A stretch of DNA of 5,989 bases. Source: Actinomycetota bacterium (lineage in GTDB: Bacteria; Actinomycetota; Acidimicrobiia; IMCC26256; BP-133). Location of the stretch: positions 1 through 5,989 of the forward strand of contig JAUZEX010000090.1 of assembly GCA_030838815.1 (NCBI GenBank). Reading direction: 5' to 3'. The notes beneath the pieces were generated by a model. The model was given only the letters and a program-made list of their open reading frames with translations, ran no database searches and was not told where the DNA came from. The number at the start of each line of letters is the position of its first letter. The first letter of the stretch is position 1. Position numbers and translations under genes: made by a program. This document shows positions 1-4,979 of the stretch, piece after piece.

Positions 1-176
1 GCGTGACCATCATCGCTGACCCGGCCGTGGAGCCAGGTGGGTGCATCCTCGAAGTCGGCGAGTCCCGCATCGACGCCCAGCTGGGGCCGGCCCTCGACCG
101 TGTCCGGGCTGCGCTGCTCGGAGACCGCCCCGTGCCCCACCGGTCCGGCGGCGCGCAGCCCGGGAGCGGCCGGTGA
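1..176 (+). CDS. fliH: Flagellar assembly protein FliH, C-terminal fragment
   Basis: This is the 3' end of a gene that begins left of the window; 57 codons are visible in frame from base 3 to the TGA at 174-176. The residues DPAVEPGGCILEVGESRIDA followed by QLGPALDRVRAALL match the end of the FliH / type III stator family, where a DP..xPGgC..E...G.iDA segment leads into a final helix. FliH binds the ATPase FliI, holds it in check and brings it to the cytoplasmic side of the export gate. After the family domain there is a short Pro/Gly/Arg-rich tail of about 17 residues. The stop overlaps the GTG start of fliI by four bases (GTGA), which supports co-translation and the assignment. The N-terminal part cannot be seen, so total length is unknown. 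An AtpF/HrpE-type stator relative is the only real alternative, and the following fliI makes FliH much more likely. Confidence 0.85.
   Translation, partial: VTIIADPAVEPGGCILEVGESRIDAQLGPALDRVRAALLGDRPVPHRSGGAQPGSGR
162..166 (+). promoter_or_regulatory. Ribosome binding site deciding the fliI start
   Basis: GGGAG lies six bases before the GTG at 173, which overlaps the fliH stop. The alternative ATG at 191 has only a weak upstream CCGGA. This favours GTG 173 as the start; the open frame further upstream to base 41 overlaps fliH coding sequence and is not family-like. Confidence 0.6.
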
Positions 177-1525
177 GTCCCGTCCGGATCATGGAACCGC
201 GCCGGCTGGCGGCGGCGCTGGAGGCGGCCCGGCCCCGGCGCTTCGGGCGGGTCGACCGGGTTGTCGGAATCCACCTCGAGGTCGCCGGCCTCGACGCCGC
301 CATCGGCGACGCCGTCGTCATCTTCGCCCCCACCGGCAAGGTCGGCGGCGAGGTCGTCGCCCTCCACGGCGACCGCATCGTGTGCATGCCCTTCGGCGAT
401 CTCCACGGCCTGCGGACGGGCGCCCCGGTGTGGACGCCCGGCCATCCGCCCACGATCTCCGTCGGCCGGCCGCTGCTGGGGCGGGTCCTCGACGGGCTCG
501 GCCAGCCGATCGACGACCGGCCCCTGCCCGCCGGTCTCGAGACGGTCACCGTCGACGGGACGGCGCCGCACCCCCTGCTGCGGGCCAATGTTGACCGTCC
601 CCTGCCCCTCGGTGTCCGAGCCATGGACACCCTCATCCCCTGTGGGCGAGGCCAGCGGCTCGGCATCTTCGCCGGTTCGGGGGTCGGGAAGTCCAGCCTG
701 CTGTCGATGATCGCCCGGGGCACCGCAGCCCAGGTCTCGGTCCTCGCCCTGGTCGGGGAGCGGGGCCGGGAGGTGCGCGAGTTCCTGGAGCGGGACCTCG
801 GGCCCGAGGGCCTGGCCCGTTCGGTGGTGGTGGTCGCCACCTCCGACCAGCCGGCGCTGGTCCGGCTGCGGGCCGCCTTCACCGCCACCCGGATCGCCGA
901 GTGGTTCCGGGACCAGGGGATGGACGTCGTCCTCATGATGGACAGCCTCACCCGCTTCGCCATGGCCCAGCGGGAGGTCGGGCTCTCGGCCGGCGAGCCA
1001 CCCGCCACGCGGGGTTACCCGCCGTCGGTGTTCTCCCTGTTGCCCCGCCTGCTGGAGCGGGCCGGGGCGGCCGAGTCGGGCAGCATCACCGGGCTGTACA
1101 CCGTGCTCGTCGACGGCGACGACATGGACGAGCCCATCGCCGACTGCGCCCGCTCCATCCTGGACGGCCACGTCGTGCTCTCCCGCCGGCTGGCTCAGGC
1201 CGGGCACTTCCCCACCATCGAGGTGCTCGACTCGATCTCCCGGGTGTCGGGCGCCATCACCAGCCCGGAGCAGCGGGCCGCCGCCATCGCGCTGCGCCGG
1301 CTGCTGGCCGCCGAGCGGGAGGTCAAGGACCTGGTCGAGATCGGCGCCTACATGCCCGGCACCAACTCCGATGCCGACCGGGCCCTGGCCCTGTCGGGCG
1401 AGATCCGGGGCTTCCTCCGCCAGGACATGGACGACGTCGCCCCCGCCGCCGAGAGCTGGGCCCGGCTGGGCCAGCTCGTCGGCCTCAACATCCCAGGAGT
1501 CAACGTCCCAGGAGCCGGATCGTGA
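173..1525 (+). CDS. fliI: Flagellum-specific export ATPase FliI
   Basis: A complete 450-residue protein, the usual length for FliI. It hydrolyses ATP as a hexamer under the flagellar type III export gate and helps unfold and release substrates from chaperones. An N-terminal beta-barrel domain (about residues 15-90) leads into GRPLLGRVLDGLGQPID. The catalytic domain has the P-loop GSGVGKSS (168-175), the GERGREV segment with likely catalytic Glu196, and Walker B VVLMMD ending at Asp257. These are followed by SLTRFAMAQREVGLSAGEPP, TRGYPPSVF and GSITGLYTVLVDGDDMDEPI. The C-terminus carries PGTNSDADRAL and a helical end. The SLTRFA..QRE..L..GEPP pattern separates FliI and type III ATPases from F1 beta; the flanking fliH and fliJ make it flagellar. 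GTG 173 was chosen because of its ribosome binding site and the fliH overlap; ATG 191 would remove six residues. All catalytic residues appear intact. Confidence 0.97.
   Translation: MSPVRIMEPRRLAAALEAARPRRFGRVDRVVGIHLEVAGLDAAIGDAVVIFAPTGKVGGEVVALHGDRIVCMPFGDLHGLRTGAPVWTPGHPPTISVGRPLLGRVLDGLGQPIDDRPLPAGLETVTVDGTAPHPLLRANVDRPLPLGVRAMDTLIPCGRGQRLGIFAGSGVGKSSLLSMIARGTAAQVSVLALVGERGREVREFLERDLGPEGLARSVVVVATSDQPALVRLRAAFTATRIAEWFRDQGMDVVLMMDSLTRFAMAQREVGLSAGEPPATRGYPPSVFSLLPRLLERAGAAESGSITGLYTVLVDGDDMDEPIADCARSILDGHVVLSRRLAQAGHFPTIEVLDSISRVSGAITSPEQRAAAIALRRLLAAEREVKDLVEIGAYMPGTNSDADRALALSGEIRGFLRQDMDDVAPAAESWARLGQLVGLNIPGVNVPGAGS
1486..1515 (+). repeat. 15-bp tandem duplication carrying the fliJ ribosome binding site
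   Basis: Bases 1486-1500 and 1501-1515 are two copies of a CAACrTCCCAGGAGy unit with two mismatches. In FliI they encode NIPGV and NVPGA, the last residues of the protein. Each copy contains AGGAG (1495-1499 and 1510-1514). Only the second, seven bases before GTG 1522, is correctly spaced for fliJ; the first is too distant to serve that start directly. Confidence 0.75.
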
Positions 1526-2049
1526 AGAAGTACTCGTTCTCACTGGCCAAGGTGCTGCGGGTGCGGCGCATCGAGGAGGACCAGGCCGCCGCCCGCCTCG
1601 CCGCAGCGCAGATGACCGCCGCCGGCGCCGCGGCGCGGGAAGCCGAGAGCCACCACGCCCTCGCCACCCGTTGCGCCCGGCACGGGCTCCAGTCGAGCGC
1701 GTCCTTTCTCGTCTGGGCCGAGACCACGATGCTGGCCGGCGAGGCGCTGAGCGCCGCCAGGGCCGCGGCCCGCCTGGCCGAGGACGACGTCGCCGCCCGG
1801 CGGGGCGAGTGGTCGTCGGCCGCCGTGCGGGTATCGGCGCTGGAACACCTCGAAGAGCGGGGCCGGTCGGCGCATGCCGTCGAACGCCGCCGCGACGAGA
1901 CGAAGACCGTCGACGACATCGTCACTGTTCGTAGCGGCTCACGCCGCACGGGTCAGGGGGACACCCCCTATCCCCCGGGCCGTAGCGGCTCACGCCGCAC
2001 GGGTCAGGGGGACACCCCCTGTCCCCCGGGCCGGCGGGACCGCACGTGA
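1522..2049 (+). CDS. fliJ: Flagellar export protein FliJ with a repeat-built C-terminal tail
   Basis: A 175-residue protein. The N-terminus YSFSLAKVLRVRRIEEDQAA fits the FliJ pattern (F.F.L..vL..R...E..A), and residues 1 to about 136 are an Ala/Arg/Glu-rich sequence with no Pro or Gly-rich breaks, as expected for the two-helix coiled coil. In the family, FliJ sits in the centre of the FliI ring like the gamma subunit of F1, contacts FlhA and escorts chaperones. FliJ proteins are usually around 140-150 residues. Here residues 137-170 are two nearly identical 17-residue units starting RSGSRRTGQGDTP and ending PPG, encoded by the 51-bp tandem repeat; nothing in this tail resembles FliJ. GTG 1522 overlaps the fliI TGA (GTGA) and has AGGAG seven bases upstream. 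Primary sequence conservation in FliJ is low, so the name rests on the N-terminal pattern, length, coiled-coil character and position after fliI. Confidence 0.85.
   Translation: MKKYSFSLAKVLRVRRIEEDQAAARLAAAQMTAAGAAAREAESHHALATRCARHGLQSSASFLVWAETTMLAGEALSAARAAARLAEDDVAARRGEWSSAAVRVSALEHLEERGRSAHAVERRRDETKTVDDIVTVRSGSRRTGQGDTPYPPGRSGSRRTGQGDTPCPPGRRDRT
1930..2031 (+). repeat. Two tandem copies of a 51-bp palindrome-containing repeat
   Basis: Copies lie at 1930-1980 and 1981-2031 and differ at one base (A1970 versus G2021). Each contains a first inverted repeat GCGGC-TCAC-GCCGC (1934-1947 in copy 1, 1985-1998 in copy 2). The second inverted repeat is perfect only in copy 2: GGGGGACA-CCCCC-TGTCCCCC at 2007-2027. 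In copy 1 the A1970 breaks one pair. Each also contains the shorter overlapping palindrome AGGGGG-ACA-CCCCCT. The unit is 17 codons long, so duplication preserved the fliJ frame and changed one residue from Tyr to Cys. A pair of hairpins in a short unit looks like a dispersed REP-type element, but I cannot tell whether other copies exist in the genome. Confidence 0.93.
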
Positions 2050-2726
2050 GCGTTCCCGCCGTCGCCGGCGGCACCGCCATCGCCGGTGACGGGCTGGCCG
2101 CCGTGCAGAGCCGCATCAACGAGATCCAGTCCCGCTTCGGTGGCGGGACCGGCGTGGCCTTCGGCGCCGTGCTGGCCAACCAGCTCGGAGGGCTGCGGAC
2201 GGCGTCGTCGTTCTCCTTCAGCGGGGGCGCTCCGGCCCGGGTGCCGGCCGGGTCTTCGCCGGCGGTCGACGTCGCCCAGCAGTACCTCGGCGTCCCCTAC
2301 GTATGGGGCGGCGAGTCGCCGTCGGGCTTCGACTGCTCCGGCCTCGTCCAGTACGTCTACGGCCAGCTCGGCGTCGACCTGCCCCGCACCGCCGCCGACC
2401 AGGCCCGGGTGGGCCAGCCGGTGGCCGGCCTGGCCGACGCCTTGCCCGGCGACCTCCTCGCCTTCCACGATCCGGTCGACCACATCGGGATCTACGCCGG
2501 GAACGGTCTGATGGTCGTGGCCCCCAAGAGCGGCGACGTCGTGAAGGTCCAGAACGTCTACGACACCCCGACCGCCATCCGCCGGGTCCTGCCCTCCGGG
2601 GGATCACCCGGCGTGGCGTCCGCCGACCCGGCTGGCGTCGGTTCGGGATTCCCGGCCGGGGATTTCGCCGCCCAGCGCGCCTCGGTCCTCGCCGCCCTCG
2701 CCTCGTTCACCGGAGCCGCCTCATGA
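2046..2726 (+). CDS. NlpC/P60 (C40) peptidoglycan peptidase-like protein of the flagellar cluster
   Basis: A 226-residue protein. Residues about 75-185 form an NlpC/P60 domain: YLGVPYVWGG, then GFDCSGLVQYVYGQLGVDLP with the nucleophile Cys97, then DHIGIYAGNG with His146. The third active-site position, usually His, Asn, Gln or Glu before AP, appears to be Val158 (MVVAP). The family cleaves peptide stems of peptidoglycan. The N-terminus has no signal peptide or membrane segment, but carries GLAAVQSRINEIQSRFG and an F..VLA-like stretch. I recall similar leaders in proteins at this place in actinobacterial flagellar clusters, including lytic transglycosylases. By position it probably fills the wall-opening role of FlgJ and may leave through the flagellar exporter; both points are inference. 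The C-terminal 40 residues are Gly/Ala/Pro-rich linker plus a short helix. GTG 2046 overlaps the fliJ stop (GTGA); its ribosome binding site is weak (GGCGGGA), suggesting coupling. GTG 2103 is a less likely start. Confidence 0.88.
   Translation: MSVPAVAGGTAIAGDGLAAVQSRINEIQSRFGGGTGVAFGAVLANQLGGLRTASSFSFSGGAPARVPAGSSPAVDVAQQYLGVPYVWGGESPSGFDCSGLVQYVYGQLGVDLPRTAADQARVGQPVAGLADALPGDLLAFHDPVDHIGIYAGNGLMVVAPKSGDVVKVQNVYDTPTAIRRVLPSGGSPGVASADPAGVGSGFPAGDFAAQRASVLAALASFTGAAS
2712..2715 (+). promoter_or_regulatory. Ribosome binding site for fliK
   Basis: GGAG lies seven bases before ATG 2723, which overlaps the upstream TGA as ATGA. A second in-frame ATG follows immediately at 2726; the spacing favours the first but either could be used. 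Confidence 0.55.
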
Positions 2727-4426
2727 TGCCCCCGCTCCTCGCCCCTCCGACCTCCCCGCCGAATCCGCCGGCCGGTTCCGACGCCGGTCCCGCACCGAAG
2801 GACGACCGCCAGCCGGCTTCGGGCTCCGGGGACTTCGTCTCCCTGCTGGCGGCGCTCGGCCGGGCCCGGCCGCTGCCCGCGCCCGCCCCCGCGCCCGCCC
2901 CTGAAGGTTCGAGCGATGGGCCGCCCGCCGGGCCGGACGGGGCGGAACCGCCGCTGTCGTCGTTCGAGGCGATGGTGGCCGCGCTGGCCAACCAGGCCAG
3001 CGGATTCTCTCCCGGCTGGGCCGTCCCGCTCCCGACCTCTGGTGGGGACGCCTCGGTCCCCGGCCCGGCGTCCCCGGTCGCAGGCGGGACGGTCACCGGT
3101 TCCGGTCCGCCCGCCGTGCGGTCCTCCCTCGCTGCGGGCGCCGCGACGGAGCCCACGGCGGCGGATGTTCAAGCCGGGCTGGCGCCGTCCGGCGCCGCGC
3201 CTCGGGTCGGAAGCGAAGCCGGGTCCGCGCCGTCCGGCGCCGCGCCATGGCTCGGAAGGGCTGGCACCAGTGCCGACGGCGCTCCGGGGCCGCACCCCGA
3301 TGGCCCCCCGGCTCCCGACCTGGTCGGTCCGAACGGCGCCACCGGCGCCTCCGCCCCGCAATCCCGGCCGGACGCCCGATCGACGGCCCGTTCCGCGGTG
3401 GCCGATCTCGCTGGGGCCGTGGACGGGCGAGGGGGGCGGTCGCCCGTGGCGGCCTTGGCGCGCAGCTCGAACGATGCGGGATCCGGGTCGGCGGTGGCGG
3501 CGTTGGCGCACAGAGCCAGGGTCGACGGGTCCGGGTCGGCGGTGGCCGCCCTGGTCCACGATGATGACCACCGGGCGCCCGGGTCGCCGGTTACGGCAGA
3601 GCCCGGTTCCCTCGCCGCGGCGCTCGCCCACGGCGATCCCGGCGGGCCGGGATCGTCCGAAGGCGCCGCCCCGAACGACCCGTCCAGTGCCCCGGGACCG
3701 GCCCCGGCGGCTGCCGCCGGTCAGTTGCGACCCCGGGCTGCCGGCCGTGCTTCGGCGGGCGGCGACCAGCCCACGATCCCTGCTCCCGGCGCCGACCCGG
3801 CGTGGGCCGGGCTCGAATCCCTTTCCGTACCGCCCGCCGCCGCGTCCGGCGACGCGCCGTCCGCCGGGCCGGACCGTCGAGCGGCCGGGGACACCGGAGC
3901 GGCGCCCAGTGGCGCGTCGCACGCCGTCGGCCTGCCGTCGGCCCGTCCGGCCGGGGCGGTCGCCGGCCCGGCCACCTCGGCCCCGGCGGCGACTCCGGCG
4001 GCGGTGGCGGACCAGATCGTGTCGGCTGTCGTCCCGTTGCACGGGCGGGGCGATGGCCGGCACGAGGTCACACTGGAGCTACGACCGGACGACCTCGGTG
4101 CCATCCGCGTCGAGGTCTCGGTCGAGCACCAGACCGTGCACCTCACCCTCCACGCCGCCGATCCCGCCACCGGCCGGCTGTTGTCGGCCGCCCTGCCCGA
4201 TCTGCGCTCGGCGCTGGCCGACGCCGGGCTCACCGCCGGCCATGTCGGTGTCGGGACCGTCGGCGACGGCGGAACGGGGGCCGGCGCCCACCGCCCGTTC
4301 GGCGACGGCGAGGGCCCGCCCGGCGGCCCGACTCGGCTCGGGCGGTCCGACGCCTCCCGGCCCGACACCGAACCCGTCCGCACGATCCGTCCGGCCGCTG
4401 CCGGCCGGCTCGACCTCTTTCTCTAG
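2723..4426 (+). CDS. fliK: Flagellar hook-length control protein FliK
   Basis: A 567-residue protein, longer than the enterobacterial FliK of about 405 residues. Residues 1 to about 425 are dominated by Pro, Ala, Gly and Ser, with little predicted order, as in FliK rulers. Two short helical islands look less disordered: GDFVSLLAALGRARPL near residue 37 and LSSFEAMVAALANQASG near residue 80. Residues about 430-520 form the Flg_hook domain: HEVTLELRPDDLGAIRVEV (from His447), then VHLTLHAADPATGRLLSAAL, PDLRSALADAGL and a final V.VG strand. This domain interacts with FlhB and switches export from rod/hook to filament substrates once the hook is complete. In-frame repeats with periods of 15 and 16 residues lie in the linker. 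The gene ends in TAG, unlike the TGA stops of its neighbours. The following flgD and flgE strongly support the name. Confidence 0.93.
   Translation: MMPPLLAPPTSPPNPPAGSDAGPAPKDDRQPASGSGDFVSLLAALGRARPLPAPAPAPAPEGSSDGPPAGPDGAEPPLSSFEAMVAALANQASGFSPGWAVPLPTSGGDASVPGPASPVAGGTVTGSGPPAVRSSLAAGAATEPTAADVQAGLAPSGAAPRVGSEAGSAPSGAAPWLGRAGTSADGAPGPHPDGPPAPDLVGPNGATGASAPQSRPDARSTARSAVADLAGAVDGRGGRSPVAALARSSNDAGSGSAVAALAHRARVDGSGSAVAALVHDDDHRAPGSPVTAEPGSLAAALAHGDPGGPGSSEGAAPNDPSSAPGPAPAAAAGQLRPRAAGRASAGGDQPTIPAPGADPAWAGLESLSVPPAAASGDAPSAGPDRRAAGDTGAAPSGASHAVGLPSARPAGAVAGPATSAPAATPAAVADQIVSAVVPLHGRGDGRHEVTLELRPDDLGAIRVEVSVEHQTVHLTLHAADPATGRLLSAALPDLRSALADAGLTAGHVGVGTVGDGGTGAGAHRPFGDGEGPPGGPTRLGRSDASRPDTEPVRTIRPAAAGRLDLFL
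3182..3271 (+). repeat. Two 45-bp in-frame repeats in fliK
   Basis: Copies at 3182-3226 and 3227-3271 encode APSGAAPRVGSEAGS and APSGAAPWLGRAGTS (FliK residues 154-183). The first 20 bases of each copy are identical, the rest has diverged. This is a 15-residue tandem duplication in the disordered linker. Confidence 0.85.
3440..3583 (+). repeat. Three 48-bp in-frame repeats in fliK
   Basis: Three consecutive 16-residue units encode SPVAALARSSNDAGSG, SAVAALAHRARVDGSG and SAVAALVHDDDHRAPG (FliK residues 240-287). The first half of each unit (S.VAAL) is conserved and the second half varies. A degenerate relative, SLAAALAHGDPGG, follows at about residue 296. Each VAAL block could form a short helix separated by flexible Gly/Ser. 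Confidence 0.85.
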
Positions 4427-4431
4427 TACCG

Positions 4432-4438
4432 AAAGGAG
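4432..4438 (+). promoter_or_regulatory. Strong ribosome binding site for flgD
   Basis: AAAGGAG lies five bases before GTG 4444, within the 17-base gap after fliK. It is the best Shine-Dalgarno match in the window and fixes the flgD start; the open frame further upstream overlaps fliK and is not FlgD-like. Confidence 0.8.
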
Positions 4439-4443
4439 CGCCG

Positions 4444-4947
4444 GTGAGCATCGATCCCGTCACCATCGGCCTGGCCCGGACGTCGCTGGCCACCGACCTG
4501 CCGACGACCACCGCACCGACCGACGGTGCCACTGCCCAGACCACCGCCCAGGCGCCGGGGAAGGACATGTTCCTCAAGCTGCTGGTCGCCCAGCTCAAGT
4601 ACCAGAACCCGATGCAACCCGTTGACAGCTCGCAGTTCATGGCTCAGACGGCGCAGTTCACCATGGTCGAGAAGCTCGAGGCCATGGCCGCCCAGACCGA
4701 CGCTCTCGTGGCCGGCGAGGCCTCGCAGCGGGCCGCCGGGCTGCTCGGCCGCCAGGTGAGCTACCTCGACCATGACGGCGCGGCCCAGACCGGCGTCGTG
4801 ACCGGCACGAGGTTCGGCACCGACGGCCCTGTGCTGGTGCTCGGTACGACCGAGATCCCCCTCGGCGACGTGCGCGAGGTCACTCTCGCCCCGGCCGCTC
4901 TCACTCCCGCCCCCGCCACTCCCGCCCCCGCCCCCGCCACCGCCTGA
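4444..4947 (+). CDS. flgD: Hook assembly (cap) protein FlgD, short form
   Basis: A 167-residue protein. FlgD is exported and sits as a cap on the growing hook, guiding FlgE polymerisation, and is discarded when the hook is done. The family signature is clear at residues 40-56, KDMFLKLLVAQLKYQNP, then MQPVDSSQFMAQTAQFTMVE and a helix to about residue 90. Residues about 98-147 (LLGRQVSYLD ... GVVTGTRFGTDGPVLVLG ... IPLGDVREV) resemble the Tudor-like FlgD domain, read as a small beta domain. There is no room for the extra FnIII/Ig-like domain of the longer proteobacterial proteins (about 230 residues); short forms of this kind occur in Gram-positive bacteria such as Bacillus. The first 39 residues are Thr/Ala-rich and probably unstructured. 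The last 20 residues are a Pro/Ala/Thr tail with a duplicated TPAPA unit. GTG 4444 is fixed by its ribosome binding site. Confidence 0.95.
   Translation: MSIDPVTIGLARTSLATDLPTTTAPTDGATAQTTAQAPGKDMFLKLLVAQLKYQNPMQPVDSSQFMAQTAQFTMVEKLEAMAAQTDALVAGEASQRAAGLLGRQVSYLDHDGAAQTGVVTGTRFGTDGPVLVLGTTEIPLGDVREVTLAPAALTPAPATPAPAPATA
4903..4932 (+). repeat. 15-bp tandem repeat in the flgD tail
   Basis: Two identical copies of ACTCCCGCCCCCGCC (4903-4917 and 4918-4932) encode TPAPA twice at FlgD residues 154-163, followed by PATA and the stop. It is a simple low-complexity tail repeat. Confidence 0.85.
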
Positions 4948-4968
4948 CTTTCACTTCCCCCCGAAAGA

Positions 4969-4976
4969 AAGAGGAA
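4969..4976 (+). promoter_or_regulatory. Ribosome binding site for flgE
   Basis: AAGAGGAA lies three bases before ATG 4980 (about five from the GAGG core), in the 32-base gap after flgD. The gap is purine-rich (GAAAGAAAGAGGAA) and stands out from the GC-rich surroundings, as expected for an efficient start of a highly made structural protein. Confidence 0.75.
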
Positions 4977-4979
4977 CGC

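Noticed and set aside
10..1008. A 332-codon minus-strand open frame opposite fliH/fliI.
   Set aside because: It is a composition shadow: Arg/Ser/Pro-rich, no motif, and fully opposite the conserved FliI ATPase.
1930..2031. CRISPR array or transcription terminator at the 51-bp repeats.
   Set aside because: There are only two directly abutting copies with no spacers, so it is not CRISPR. The hairpins are GC-rich but have no following T-run, lie inside the open fliJ frame, and the next gene starts by overlap, so a terminator is unlikely.
2303..2722. An upstream extension of the fliK frame giving a 707-residue protein.
   Set aside because: This part overlaps the conserved NlpC/P60 coding region, is Arg/Pro-rich shadow sequence, and ATG 2723 has a proper ribosome binding site and ATGA overlap.
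2558..4063. A 501-codon open frame on the minus strand opposite fliK.
   Set aside because: It is Arg/Gly-rich with no domain, and is explained by the high GC and strong third-position bias of fliK, which removes stop codons from the opposite frames. The + strand frame carries the recognisable FliK domain and joins its neighbours by overlaps.
4948..4967. CTTTC/GAAAG inverted repeat in the flgD-flgE gap as a terminator.
   Set aside because: The stem is only five AT-leaning pairs around a 10-base loop, there is no T-run, and it leads directly into the flgE ribosome binding site.
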